A stretch of 44,959 nucleotides of DNA from an uncultured Actinomycetes bacterium (GTDB lineage: Bacteria > Actinomycetota > Acidimicrobiia > Acidimicrobiales > RAAP-2): NCBI GenBank assembly GCA_903825895.1, contig CAIKCI010000021.1, positions 24,001 through 68,959 of the forward strand, in the 5' to 3' direction. The notes below the pieces were generated by a model that was not told the origin of the DNA, did no database searches, and was given only the letters and a program-made list of their open reading frames with translations. Below, in pieces: positions 26,961 through 35,170 of the stretch. Made by a program: the position numbers and the translations under genes. Position 1 is the stretch's first letter, and every line of letters begins with the position of its first letter.

Positions 26961-29122
26961 TCGGGCCCTCAGGCAAGGGATCCTCACCGGCTCACCTTCG
27001 CACCATATTCGAATCTTCCCTAGCGTTCGGTCTCGACGATTTCCAACGTCACGCGTTTGACGCCGTTGAGGCGAAGGCCAATGTGATGGTTAGCGCACCC
27101 ACAGGATCTGGCAAAACGCTCGTTGGGGCCTACGCCATTGAGCGAGCCCTGCAAGAGGGGCGAAAATCGTTCTATACGACACCTCTCAAAGCCCTCTCTA
27201 ATCAGAAGTACGCAGAGTTGGTTCAAGAACATGGAGAACTCCAGGTGGGACTTTTGACCGGTGATACGGCGATTCGTGCCTCGGCGCCAATCGTCGTGAT
27301 GACCACTGAAGTCCTTCGCAATATGTTGATGACAGGATCGTCGCTGCTTGAGGATCTCGGCGTCGTGGTCCTCGACGAGGTCCACTTCATCCAAGACCCG
27401 TATCGTGGAGGAGTGTGGGAAGAGGTCTTAATCCTGACCCCGCCTGACGTGCAGTTTGTCTGCTTGTCCGCCACCGTTGCCAATGCTTCAGTTCTTGGAT
27501 CGTGGATCGAATCAGTACGAGGCCCCACCACGGTGATCGTTGAGCGCAAACGACCAATACGCCTCCACAATCACGTCGCTGTCGTGCCTCGCGGAGAGTC
27601 ACATCCTCGACTTCTTGATCTTCTCAATAAGGATCGAGTCAGCGACGAAGGGCTTCGCATTGATCAAAGTAACGGTCGCCAGCAGCGTTCGAGGGGGAGC
27701 TGGGAGCATGGACGGCGCCATGGACCCCCGAGACCCTATGGCACGCCACGGCGCTTCGAACTTCTTGAATCCCTCGAGGATCGAGAGATGCTCCCGGCGA
27801 TCTTTTTTATCTTCTCTCGCGCCCAGTGCGATGAGGCGGTTCGCCAATTGCTGCGTGATGGGTTGCGGTTTGTTAAGAAAGGTGAGCGTCTCCAAATCAG
27901 GGCAATCGCCGAACACTACGTCGATGAGTTTGACGACGATGAACTGGTAGCCCTGGGGTATCCGCAATGGCTTGAAGGCCTTGAATCGGGTATCGGAGCC
28001 CACCACGCAGGTATGGTTCCTGCATTTCGAGAATGTGTCGAATACTGTTTCGCCCAAGGACTCCTGAGCGTGGTCTTTGCGACCGAGACGCTTTCTCTCG
28101 GCATCAACATGCCGGCGCGCACCGTGGTGCTCGAGCGATTCTCAAAGTTTGGTGGAGCCGGGCGGTCATCGCTCACCTCAGGCGAATACGCACAGCTCAC
28201 CGGTCGGGCAGGTCGACGTGGGCTTGATGACGAAGGACACGCCGTCGTCTGTTTCACCCCCGAGATCTCGATCAGCGATATCGCACGGGTCGCCATGGCG
28301 CCGCCACCCGATCTTCACTCTTCTTTTCGCCCCACCTACAACCTCACCTGCAACCTGGTGCACCGATTCACCAAGGAGGCTTCCTTTGCGTTACTGGCGA
28401 AGTCCTACGCTCAATTTGAAGTCGATCACCACCACCATCAACGGCGGCGATCCGTCGCTGAAGTCTTTTCACGGCGCATCACCGTCCTCGAAGAACTGGG
28501 TTACCTCAACGGTTGGAAACTCACCGAACAGGGGAATCGTCTGCGTGAGGTCTACCACGAGACTGATCTCTTGTTAACCGAATCAATTGCCTTTGGTGCC
28601 TTCGACGACATCGACGCCGAGATTCTGGCGGGCGTCCTCTCGGCTTACATCTTCGAGCCTCGCCGAGCCCGTCACGTGCCCGGCCCCCATCGATCGAAGA
28701 ATGCCAAGAAGCGGGGAGCGCTGCCAGATCGCTTGGGCCAAGGTCGCCGTCAGCAGCTACGGGAGCGACTGTCGCTCATCGCTCGCAGGGCGGACTTGGT
28801 TCATGAAGTTGAAGAGCGCCATAGCGTTACCCTGAGTCGTTCGATCGAACCTGGACTTGCCACCGCTGTTGCGTCATGGGCTCGAGGGGCGTCCCTCTCC
28901 GTTGTTCTCGAAGTAGCCCAGGTTGATGTCGGGGAGATTGCTCCCGGCGACTTTGTGCGGGTTGTTCGGCAAGTGGCGGATTTAGCAGACCAGATCGCCG
29001 AGACCAGCAGTGACTCGGCGCTGGCAGCGGTGGCCCGAGACCTGATTCCCAGCCTCCTCAGAAGTGTGGTGGCCAGCGGGGGACCCATAGCATCCGCGAG
29101 CCCACGACCTACCCCGTTCTAA
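26957..29122 (+). CDS. Ski2/Mtr4-type superfamily II RNA helicase (HelY-like)
   Basis: ATP-dependent RNA helicase of the DExH Ski2-like group, likely acting in RNA processing or decay. The 721-residue protein has Walker A SAPTGSGKT near residue 48, TPLKALSNQKY (motif Ia), DEVHF (motif II) near residue 140, LSATVAN (motif III) and the C-terminal RecA motifs INMPARTVV and QLTGRAGRRG. A His-rich run (DHHHHQRR) precedes the winged-helix region. It is clearly shorter than mycobacterial HelY (about 900 residues), missing part of the C-terminal DSHCT-like region. It overlaps tatC by 4 bases. Confidence 0.9.
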   Translation: MIGPSGKGSSPAHLRTIFESSLAFGLDDFQRHAFDAVEAKANVMVSAPTGSGKTLVGAYAIERALQEGRKSFYTTPLKALSNQKYAELVQEHGELQVGLLTGDTAIRASAPIVVMTTEVLRNMLMTGSSLLEDLGVVVLDEVHFIQDPYRGGVWEEVLILTPPDVQFVCLSATVANASVLGSWIESVRGPTTVIVERKRPIRLHNHVAVVPRGESHPRLLDLLNKDRVSDEGLRIDQSNGRQQRSRGSWEHGRRHGPPRPYGTPRRFELLESLEDREMLPAIFFIFSRAQCDEAVRQLLRDGLRFVKKGERLQIRAIAEHYVDEFDDDELVALGYPQWLEGLESGIGAHHAGMVPAFRECVEYCFAQGLLSVVFATETLSLGINMPARTVVLERFSKFGGAGRSSLTSGEYAQLTGRAGRRGLDDEGHAVVCFTPEISISDIARVAMAPPPDLHSSFRPTYNLTCNLVHRFTKEASFALLAKSYAQFEVDHHHHQRRRSVAEVFSRRITVLEELGYLNGWKLTEQGNRLREVYHETDLLLTESIAFGAFDDIDAEILAGVLSAYIFEPRRARHVPGPHRSKNAKKRGALPDRLGQGRRQQLRERLSLIARRADLVHEVEERHSVTLSRSIEPGLATAVASWARGASLSVVLEVAQVDVGEIAPGDFVRVVRQVADLADQIAETSSDSALAAVARDLIPSLLRSVVASGGPIASASPRPTPF

Positions 29123-29134
29123 AGTCTAAAGACC

Positions 29135-30763
29135 ATGTTCCCTTATTCCGACGAAACCTTTACCGAGGCTGAGCAAGACGTCTTGCGTCCATACTTCACG
29201 AACCTCGACCAACCAGTCTTTGCTCTCGTCAACCTTCCCGAAGTCGTTAAAGGCGCGCTGTTCGCTCGGTATTCACGATCACCTAAGAGTCTTCGTCGAC
29301 TCTTCCTCGATGAATTTGTTGGGGATCTTGACCTCACGGGTGATCTGACCTTTGATGCGACGATTGGACTCGCCCGAGCAGAACAGCTTTATGAGAAGGT
29401 TTTCTTTGAGTACGGCGACGACTCTGTCGCTCAGCTCGGAGGCGTCCACCTTGCTTGCGAGCAGGCATCAAATATTTTGACCAAGGTCCTCGAATGGGGC
29501 CGGCTCATGGCATACCTCGAACAGTCAACGAGGTATCTCGGCTACGACGCTCGACTCCCGAGCGGCCACTATCGCTACTACCGTCCGCCTGAGATTCTCG
29601 ACTCACCACTCGGCGCGCGTTATGTCGGTGACATGGACCGCCTCTTTGACGCCTATGGCGAGATGCTTCCCAAAGCTCAAACCTGGCTTCAGCACCGATA
29701 CCCTCAAGAGCCCGGGGACTCGGATTTTATTTACCGCCAAGCAACGCGTGCCAAGGCCCTCGATGCCGTGCGTGGACTCCTCCCCGCAGCAGCCATGTCA
29801 AATGTCGGCATTTATGGCACTGGCCAATCCTACGAAATGCTCCTCTTGCGCATGCGCAGTCACCCTCTTCCGGAGGTTCGAAGCTATTCAGACATGATGC
29901 TGGAAGAACTTCGCAAAGTGATTCCTTCATTCTTGCGACGGGTCGATATTGCGGAACGCGGAGGGGAGTGGAGCGAGTACTTCTCCACCAACGCCTCGGC
30001 TACCACAAAAGTGCTCGAACGGCTTTGGCCTGATCTCCTCACGCCCATTGACGACGACTCCGTTCCAGAAGTTCAACTTACCGACTTCGACCCCGAAGGT
30101 GAAGATAAACTTCTCGCGGCCATCTGCTTTTCAGCGACCACGCTCAGCGATACCGAAGCCCTGCGCCGAGTGCAGATGTTGGGCCATGCCGACAAGGTCG
30201 CCATGTTGACGGCCTACGTGGGGGATCGACGAAACCGACGTCACCGACCGGGACGAGCCTTCGAGCGAACGGACTACCGATTCGAACTCGTTACCGACTA
30301 CGGAGCCTTCCGAGACCTTCAGCGCCACCGCATGTGCACAATCGAATGGCAGCCCTTGGGCGTCAATCTTGGCTATGACACCCCAGCAATTATCGAAGAG
30401 TCCGGTCTAGGCCCCGACTACGACGACTGCATCGAGCGAGCTCGTGAACTACACGGTGTCCTCAGTGGTCCTTTCCCTGCGCAGGCAGGTTATGCCGTCT
30501 CCTTGGCCTATCGAATCCGCTACATCATTCAAATGAACGCACGTGAGGCCATTCACCTCCTTGAGTTGCGGTCCGGCCCCCAGGGCCACCCTTCCTACCG
30601 CAGGGCCGCCCAGGACATGCATAACGCCATCAGAGACGTTGCGGGCCACAAGGCCATCGCAGAGGTAATGATTCACGTCGATCACGGTTCGACCGATCTT
30701 GAACGACTCGAATCGGAGCGCCGGGCTGAGCAGCGACGCCTGACGGTCGTCCCTGAGTCCTAG
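29135..30763 (+). CDS. Tandem ThyX-fold protein (alternative thymidylate synthase-like)
   Basis: A 542-residue protein that I read as two ThyX-like halves. Residues 92-138 (EYGDDSVAQLGG through EQSTRYLGYD) resemble the conserved core of flavin-dependent thymidylate synthase, but the RHR of the signature is missing. Residues 390-490 contain QRHRMC (Arg397, His398, Arg399) and QMNAREAIHLLELRSGPQGH, which resembles the ThyX C-terminal substrate-binding block, yet the following SxRY is lost. Single-domain ThyX is about 220-260 residues. Whether it methylates dUMP is unproven; a divergent nucleotide or flavin role is possible. It sits 12 bases after the helicase, with TAAAGT 9 bases before ATG. 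Confidence 0.8.
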   Translation: MFPYSDETFTEAEQDVLRPYFTNLDQPVFALVNLPEVVKGALFARYSRSPKSLRRLFLDEFVGDLDLTGDLTFDATIGLARAEQLYEKVFFEYGDDSVAQLGGVHLACEQASNILTKVLEWGRLMAYLEQSTRYLGYDARLPSGHYRYYRPPEILDSPLGARYVGDMDRLFDAYGEMLPKAQTWLQHRYPQEPGDSDFIYRQATRAKALDAVRGLLPAAAMSNVGIYGTGQSYEMLLLRMRSHPLPEVRSYSDMMLEELRKVIPSFLRRVDIAERGGEWSEYFSTNASATTKVLERLWPDLLTPIDDDSVPEVQLTDFDPEGEDKLLAAICFSATTLSDTEALRRVQMLGHADKVAMLTAYVGDRRNRRHRPGRAFERTDYRFELVTDYGAFRDLQRHRMCTIEWQPLGVNLGYDTPAIIEESGLGPDYDDCIERARELHGVLSGPFPAQAGYAVSLAYRIRYIIQMNAREAIHLLELRSGPQGHPSYRRAAQDMHNAIRDVAGHKAIAEVMIHVDHGSTDLERLESERRAEQRRLTVVPES

Positions 30764-31106
30764 AGATACGAAATTTTTTTGAAAGCCCAGGTCAGGGGCG
30801 TGTGTTTTCTGGCAGGGTTTGGCGAAACCGCCTATTGTCATTCTCACTTGACCAAGACAACGCTCGTTTGAGTCTTCAAATGGGTGCTCACTGGTCGACA
30901 GAGCGAGTAGTGGAGATAGGTCTGGCGCTGAGTAGAGAACGTCAGGGCTGTGCAGGCAGGTTGAAAGATCGCCGTGCGCGGTGATGATGGCACCAAAGGT
31001 GTCCAGGCCATCTCCCTCCTCGCTAGGGGGCTCAGAAGGGCTAAATGCACCACGGATGACCAAAAACCGTCTAGCCTCCTGCTTCAGAAGCGACCCGAAA
31101 GTGAAA
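30764..31106. other. Intergenic region upstream of the acidic zinc-ribbon gene
   Basis: These 343 bases hold no convincing gene. The left end has a run of seven T (after 30770) without a good preceding hairpin. A perfect 5-bp inverted repeat with a 4-base loop, GGTTT-GGCG-AAACC, lies at 30816-30829. A TTGACC (30848-30853) lacks a matching -10. TAGCCT near the right end is the probable promoter of the next gene. Short ORFs on both strands have non-protein-like composition. An unannotated small RNA cannot be excluded. Confidence 0.4.
31072..31077 (+). promoter_or_regulatory. -10 element of the acidic zinc-ribbon gene
   Basis: TAGCCT would start transcription near 31084, about 23 bases before ATG 31107. 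This argues against the in-frame upstream starts at 30981 and 31056. Confidence 0.4.
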
Positions 31107-31535
31107 ATGGTGAAAAAAGACCTTCCTGATGAAGAGACAGAGATCGACTTAGAAGGGATCGACGACATTGAGGATCTCGACGAGGGGGAAGTTCTCGACG
31201 ACGAGGATGACGATGTCGTTGTTGTAGAGGACGACGATGATGACCTGGAAATAGCGGTCGATCCAGCCACCTTGCGTAAAAGCGAGGACGACGATGACGA
31301 CGTTCCTGATGCTGATGACGTCGAAGCAAGTCTCGACGTCATTCTCAAAGAGCGTCTCGTTGTTGAAGATGAAGCTGAAGATGAAGAAGTCGTCGAGTCA
31401 GATGACCGGGGCGACGCCAACGAAAGTGTCCTGCCGAAGCAGTCTGATGAGTTTGTCTGCAACAGTTGCTTTTTAGTGAAGCACGCCAACCAACGTGCCA
31501 ACCCCAAAAAAGATGTCTGTCGAGACTGTGTCTGA
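31107..31535 (+). CDS. DUF4193-like acidic protein with C-terminal zinc ribbon
   Basis: From ATG 31107 the product is 142 residues. About 100 residues are extremely acidic (runs such as DDEDDDVVVVEDDDDD). The last 35 residues hold a C-x2-C...C-x2-C zinc-ribbon (FVCNSCFLVKH, then VCRDCV) preceded by LPKQSDEF. That C-terminal block matches the actinobacterial DUF4193 family, whose function is unknown. The acidic part is longer than I recall for the family, which is around 100 residues in all. The frame is open to 30981, but a likely promoter at 31072-31077 supports 31107. It overlaps the next gene, forming a three-gene run with the GNAT gene. Confidence 0.82.
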   Translation: MVKKDLPDEETEIDLEGIDDIEDLDEGEVLDDEDDDVVVVEDDDDDLEIAVDPATLRKSEDDDDDVPDADDVEASLDVILKERLVVEDEAEDEEVVESDDRGDANESVLPKQSDEFVCNSCFLVKHANQRANPKKDVCRDCV

Positions 31536-32025
31536 GCAAGCATCTCAAGAACAGCGCCGCAAGGGTATCGATGCCATCCTCGATCGCCTTCTCTTCGCTC
31601 CGCTACAGGGAGTGATTGATGCATCCGCTCGACCAAGTGAATCTGCCGAGCGAGGCAGACATCGGCTGCATCAACAAATGCGAAATGCTCACCAGCTCGG
31701 GCAGTTAGCGGTCACCATGGGGGCAGCCAAGCTTCGTTCGAGGATTCCTACACCTGCTTCAACACCAGATGCCGCACCGGTACTGCGCATTGTGGATTCT
31801 TCCCAAGCGCCAGATCAAGCATCCGAGGCTGCCGCCGAGCCAATCGACCATCTCATGGACAACTACGACAATCTTTCAGCTTCGCAGGTTATTTCGATGC
31901 TTTCGAGTTTGAGCGAGGCAGAACAAGAAGAAATAGCGCGCTACGAGCAACAGACTCGTAACCGTCGAGCCATTTTGCGGGCAATCGAAGAGCCGCCGCA
32001 TTCGGGCGCTGCTGCTCATCAATGA
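31513..32025 (+). CDS. Hypothetical protein, 170 residues
   Basis: No family name that I can give with confidence. The N-terminal 65 residues are helical and charged (GIDAILDRLLFAPLQGVIDASAR, then HRLHQQMRNAHQLGQL). A Pro/Ala-rich linker follows, and the C-terminal 50 residues (DNYDNLSASQVISMLSSLSEAEQEEIARYEQQTRNRRAIL) form a helical module with a YD-L-A-E-V/I pattern seen in other actinobacterial proteins. The start is either ATG 31513 (23-base overlap with the upstream gene) or GTG 31528 (8-base overlap, GTGTCTGA, like other pairs here). The stop overlaps the GNAT start by 4 bases. Confidence 0.68.
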   Translation: MSVETVSEQASQEQRRKGIDAILDRLLFAPLQGVIDASARPSESAERGRHRLHQQMRNAHQLGQLAVTMGAAKLRSRIPTPASTPDAAPVLRIVDSSQAPDQASEAAAEPIDHLMDNYDNLSASQVISMLSSLSEAEQEEIARYEQQTRNRRAILRAIEEPPHSGAAAHQ

Positions 32026-32486
32026 CCTCGCCGCTCGGTGGTGCAGCTGATCTGGAGCACCTCTCCGAGTTCGCTGGCGTCCTTGTTGCCGATGTGAGCA
32101 CTCGAAGAGGAGGATTCGACCTTCTCCACGAGATCAGCGATGATCCGACTCCTTCAGTGGTCGCTGACCTACTGCTTCAGCGCAGCCAGAGATCTGACTC
32201 ACTTCTGCTTATCTCAAAAGATGGCGATACCATCGTCGGACTCGGCGTCGCTGCACAAGGCTCACGTGTCACCCACATAGGACTCTTTGTGCGCCCCTCT
32301 CATCGTAACCAGGGTCGTGGTACCACGATGTTGGATCAGTTGATTGTCTGGGCTAACGATCATGGCTCGGGACCCCTTGAGGGATGGAGCCTTCCTGGAG
32401 ATCGCTCCATGAAGCAGCGATTCGAAATAACCGGGTTCAAAGCCCGTCTGCTCATTATGCAGCGACCCGCAGACCACTCTCACTAG
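32022..32486 (+). CDS. GNAT family N-acetyltransferase
   Basis: Single GNAT domain, 154 residues, expected to transfer an acetyl group from acetyl-CoA to an amine. The acetyl-CoA pyrophosphate-binding motif is HRNQGRGTTML in the segment VTHIGLFVRPSHRNQGRG near residue 90. A C-terminal strand with FEITGFKAR corresponds to the usual end of the fold. The N-terminal 25 residues are less typical. It is the last gene of a coupled set (4-base overlap with the preceding gene). The substrate cannot be read from the sequence. Confidence 0.82.
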   Translation: MTSPLGGAADLEHLSEFAGVLVADVSTRRGGFDLLHEISDDPTPSVVADLLLQRSQRSDSLLLISKDGDTIVGLGVAAQGSRVTHIGLFVRPSHRNQGRGTTMLDQLIVWANDHGSGPLEGWSLPGDRSMKQRFEITGFKARLLIMQRPADHSH

Positions 32487-32533
32487 CCGATCAGTACTGG
32501 CGAGAGCTTCGCTCTCGCTCGATTACGGAGCGC

Positions 32534-33757
32534 TCAGCGTCGTTGGCGACTGCGACCTGATGGAGACGCTGTGGCAGCCGTCTTCATCGGCGGTGGGGGA
32601 GGGATTCGGATGCCCAACAATTTGGCCAAGGCGGGAACGCTCCCCGCTGCCTTCACTGCCTCACCATGGGCGGAGGCATCGTGGGGGATTCCCTCGGGCT
32701 TCACTGTTCGACGCACCGGAGAGGCCACAACAGCGATCAAGATGGCGATCCACTCAGAAGGGTCTGTTTGTGCCGTCATTGCCGCCCCCGCAGCGATCGT
32801 CAACTTGTTCGCTACATCGGCTGGACAGCGCGTGGAGTGCTCTGGCGGTCGAGCCGACGCGGCCAGCGCATCGACAATACGCCCTTCATCAAGTGCGGAT
32901 GTCATGCGCTGAACCCACTCATCAACGAGCGCGGTACTGCGAGTAGCAAGCGATTCCTGGATCGTGGTCGCCATCGCACGCGCTTCGTCGTCGAGACTCA
33001 CAGACCGAGATGCGCTGGCGATAGCTCTCAGATCACGCAGGCGCGTCTCCTTACCCGCACTGAGTGCAGACGAGGCGCGGTCTTTCCACATGGCTAGTGA
33101 CGTTTGAGGAAGGAGTTTTTCAGCAATCACCATGATGGCGTCACTCGACGCCTCGGGCTGGCTAGCAGCACGAGCCGTAGCGTTCTGTTCTTCGATCGCA
33201 CTGCGCACCGCTGGGATACCGCCACGCAAAAGTTGTTCGGCGATCGGGATCTCTTGGCTGCCCAGCGTCGCAAGAAATGCGTTTCGATAGGTGGTCGAAA
33301 GAACAGGGGCCTGAGGCCGTCCACGCTCTTGGCGAGGGCCTCCTGGACGCTCTGGTCGACTTCCGCCCCCAGGGCGATCACCACGCGAAGGTCGACCCTT
33401 GTCGTCGGGGCGTCCTCGGCCTCCATCACGCTCTCGGCGTTCGCCACGGGGAGCACCTTTGGACTTCTTTGCGAGATCCCACGAGACACCAGTCACCGGC
33501 TTTGAGGACCCAAGTAATTCAATGGTTTGGACCTTCTTCTCTTTTTTCACAGGAGCGCTTGGCGCGAACACTGCAGTGATTTCAAGGCCATCCATGCGGG
33601 ACTCAACTTCGGCCTTCACCACAACCCCTACCGCAGCAGAATCTGGAAGAAGAGAAGCGGCCACGGTGCCTTTCGGCTGGCGCGCCCCGGCGGCTCGCCA
33701 CGACCATTCAGAGTCGTTGAGCTGACTGGTGAGTTCAATTTCGATCTTGCGCGCCAT
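32534..33757 (-). CDS. Unknown 407-residue protein with RG-rich linker
   Basis: I do not recognise a characterised family. Three parts are visible. Residues 1-85 look like a small beta-rich domain (VGVVVKAEVESRMDGLEITAVFAP). Residues 95-150 form a disordered linker dense in Arg, Gly, Asp and Pro (RGERRERDGGRGRPDDKGRP), like RNA-binding RGG tails. Residues 155-395 are Ala-rich helices starting TYRNAFLATLGSQEIPIAEQLLRGG and ending in a Pro-rich and then basic tail. An RNA-associated role is inference from composition only. TAGATT lies 9 bases before ATG 33757, so the transcript has almost no leader. It stands alone, divergent from htrA. Confidence 0.75.
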   Translation of the reverse strand: MARKIEIELTSQLNDSEWSWRAAGARQPKGTVAASLLPDSAAVGVVVKAEVESRMDGLEITAVFAPSAPVKKEKKVQTIELLGSSKPVTGVSWDLAKKSKGAPRGERRERDGGRGRPDDKGRPSRGDRPGGGSRPERPGGPRQERGRPQAPVLSTTYRNAFLATLGSQEIPIAEQLLRGGIPAVRSAIEEQNATARAASQPEASSDAIMVIAEKLLPQTSLAMWKDRASSALSAGKETRLRDLRAIASASRSVSLDDEARAMATTIQESLATRSTALVDEWVQRMTSALDEGRIVDALAASARPPEHSTRCPADVANKLTIAAGAAMTAQTDPSEWIAILIAVVASPVRRTVKPEGIPHDASAHGEAVKAAGSVPALAKLLGIRIPPPPPMKTAATASPSGRSRQRR

Positions 33758-33835
33758 GGAATTTACAATCTACCTGCTCTCTAGGCAGGGGAGTGACGGG
33801 GCATTCGACGGAACCCTGAGATTGAGATCCGCGCA

Positions 33836-33841
33836 TAGGCT
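33836..33841 (+). promoter_or_regulatory. Possible -10 element of the HtrA-like gene
   Basis: TAGGCT, giving a leader of roughly 30 bases with AAAGGA near ATG 33877. Confidence 0.3.
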
Positions 33842-33876
33842 GAGGGTCACAAGACAACCAATCGAAATAAAGGAAC

Positions 33877-35169
33877 ATGGTGGACCCTAAGGACGAAACG
33901 CAGTCTGAGGAGAGTTTTTCTCTTCCAGACCCCAAGCAGGGACCCTCAACACCCCCGCTCGGTGATTCAATCCAAAGCCGGCCACCCACACCTTGGCCCA
34001 GCGCATTCGCCAAAGCTCCAACCGTTCGTGCATCGAACGAGTTCTCACCCCCTCGGCGGAGAGGTAGGACCATTGCACTTATTTCCCTCGGCCTTGCCCT
34101 GGCAGTGGGTGGTGGCTTTCTCGGAGGAAAATTGTCGGGTTCGTCGAATAGCTCGGTCACCATCACCCAAAGCAACAGTTCACCGAGCGGAGCGGTCCTA
34201 CCCTCCGGGATGACCATTCCTGACCTCGTGACAAAAGTCAGTCCTTCGGTCGTTTCCATCGATGTCAAAAATGGAGGAAATGAGGACCAGGGAACAGGGA
34301 TGATTATTTCGTCAGACGGCCTGGTGGTGACAAATAATCACGTGATCGCGTTGGCAGTAAACGGCGGCACGATAACAACGACGAGATCCGGCTCAACGAC
34401 CGTACAGTCGGCCAAACTCATTGGCACTCTTCCTGCCGACGACGTGGCCTTGATTCAAATTCAAGGAGCCGCCAATCTTCCCGCCGTAACCTTTGGTAAT
34501 TCGAGCAAGGCCGTCGTTGGCGATGCGGTTGTTGCGATCGGCAATGCCCTCGGTCTCGCTGCCGGGACTCCCACCGTTACGCAGGGAATTATTTCTGCCC
34601 TGGGGCGGACCGTCACTGCATCCAATGAACTCAACAGCGGTACAGAAACGCTCAGTAATCTGATTCAAACGGACGCAGCGATTAATCCGGGGAACTCAGG
34701 TGGACCCCTTTTGGACGCTCAAGGTGACGTCATTGGAATGAACACCGCAGTAGCCGGGAGTACCACGTCAGGATCGAGCGCTCAAAATATTGGCTTCGCT
34801 ATTCCTTCGAACTCGATTCAAGAACTTCTCCCCAAACTTGAATCAGGCGGAGCGACGACCACCGCTCCCACGCAGGGTTACATCGGCGTTGAGATTGCCA
34901 CTCTGACGCCAACGCTGAAAGCGCAGTATCACTTGTCGGCGAACAGCGGCGTTCTCGTCCTTACGGTGAGCTCTCCTTCCCCGGCGTCTCGCTCCGGGAT
35001 CCACCAGGGCGATGTCATCACCGAGGTTTCAGGGAAAACCGTCGCCACGGCCGTTACCTTCTCTCAGATCGTCAAAGCAACGGCACCGGGTACCGTTCTG
35101 CCGATGACGCTCTCACGGGGCAACAAAACAGTGCACGTCTCAGTCACTGTTGGAAGCAGTCCCGCTTAA
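33877..35169 (+). CDS. HtrA-like serine protease with PDZ domain
   Basis: Membrane-anchored, extracytoplasmic quality-control protease. The 430-residue protein has a polar, Pro-rich cytoplasmic N-terminus of about 60 residues and one membrane segment (IALISLGLALAVGGGFLGG). A trypsin-like domain follows, with His in VTNNHVIA near residue 155, Asp in DDVALIQI near residue 190, and Ser in NPGNSGGPLL near residue 273. A single C-terminal PDZ domain (GYIGVEIATL through GIHQGDVITEVSGKTV) completes it. This one-TM, one-PDZ layout matches actinobacterial HtrA/PepD. The catalytic triad is intact. It converges on the SnoaL-like gene with a 1-base gap. Confidence 0.93.
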   Translation: MVDPKDETQSEESFSLPDPKQGPSTPPLGDSIQSRPPTPWPSAFAKAPTVRASNEFSPPRRRGRTIALISLGLALAVGGGFLGGKLSGSSNSSVTITQSNSSPSGAVLPSGMTIPDLVTKVSPSVVSIDVKNGGNEDQGTGMIISSDGLVVTNNHVIALAVNGGTITTTRSGSTTVQSAKLIGTLPADDVALIQIQGAANLPAVTFGNSSKAVVGDAVVAIGNALGLAAGTPTVTQGIISALGRTVTASNELNSGTETLSNLIQTDAAINPGNSGGPLLDAQGDVIGMNTAVAGSTTSGSSAQNIGFAIPSNSIQELLPKLESGGATTTAPTQGYIGVEIATLTPTLKAQYHLSANSGVLVLTVSSPSPASRSGIHQGDVITEVSGKTVATAVTFSQIVKATAPGTVLPMTLSRGNKTVHVSVTVGSSPA

Positions 35170-35170
35170 T

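Noticed and set aside
30449-31636. Long minus-strand frame of 395 codons
   Set aside because: It lies antisense to the ThyX-like and acidic genes. Its Ser/Thr-rich low-complexity middle is just the complement of the GAY/GAR runs, and it spans an intergenic region.
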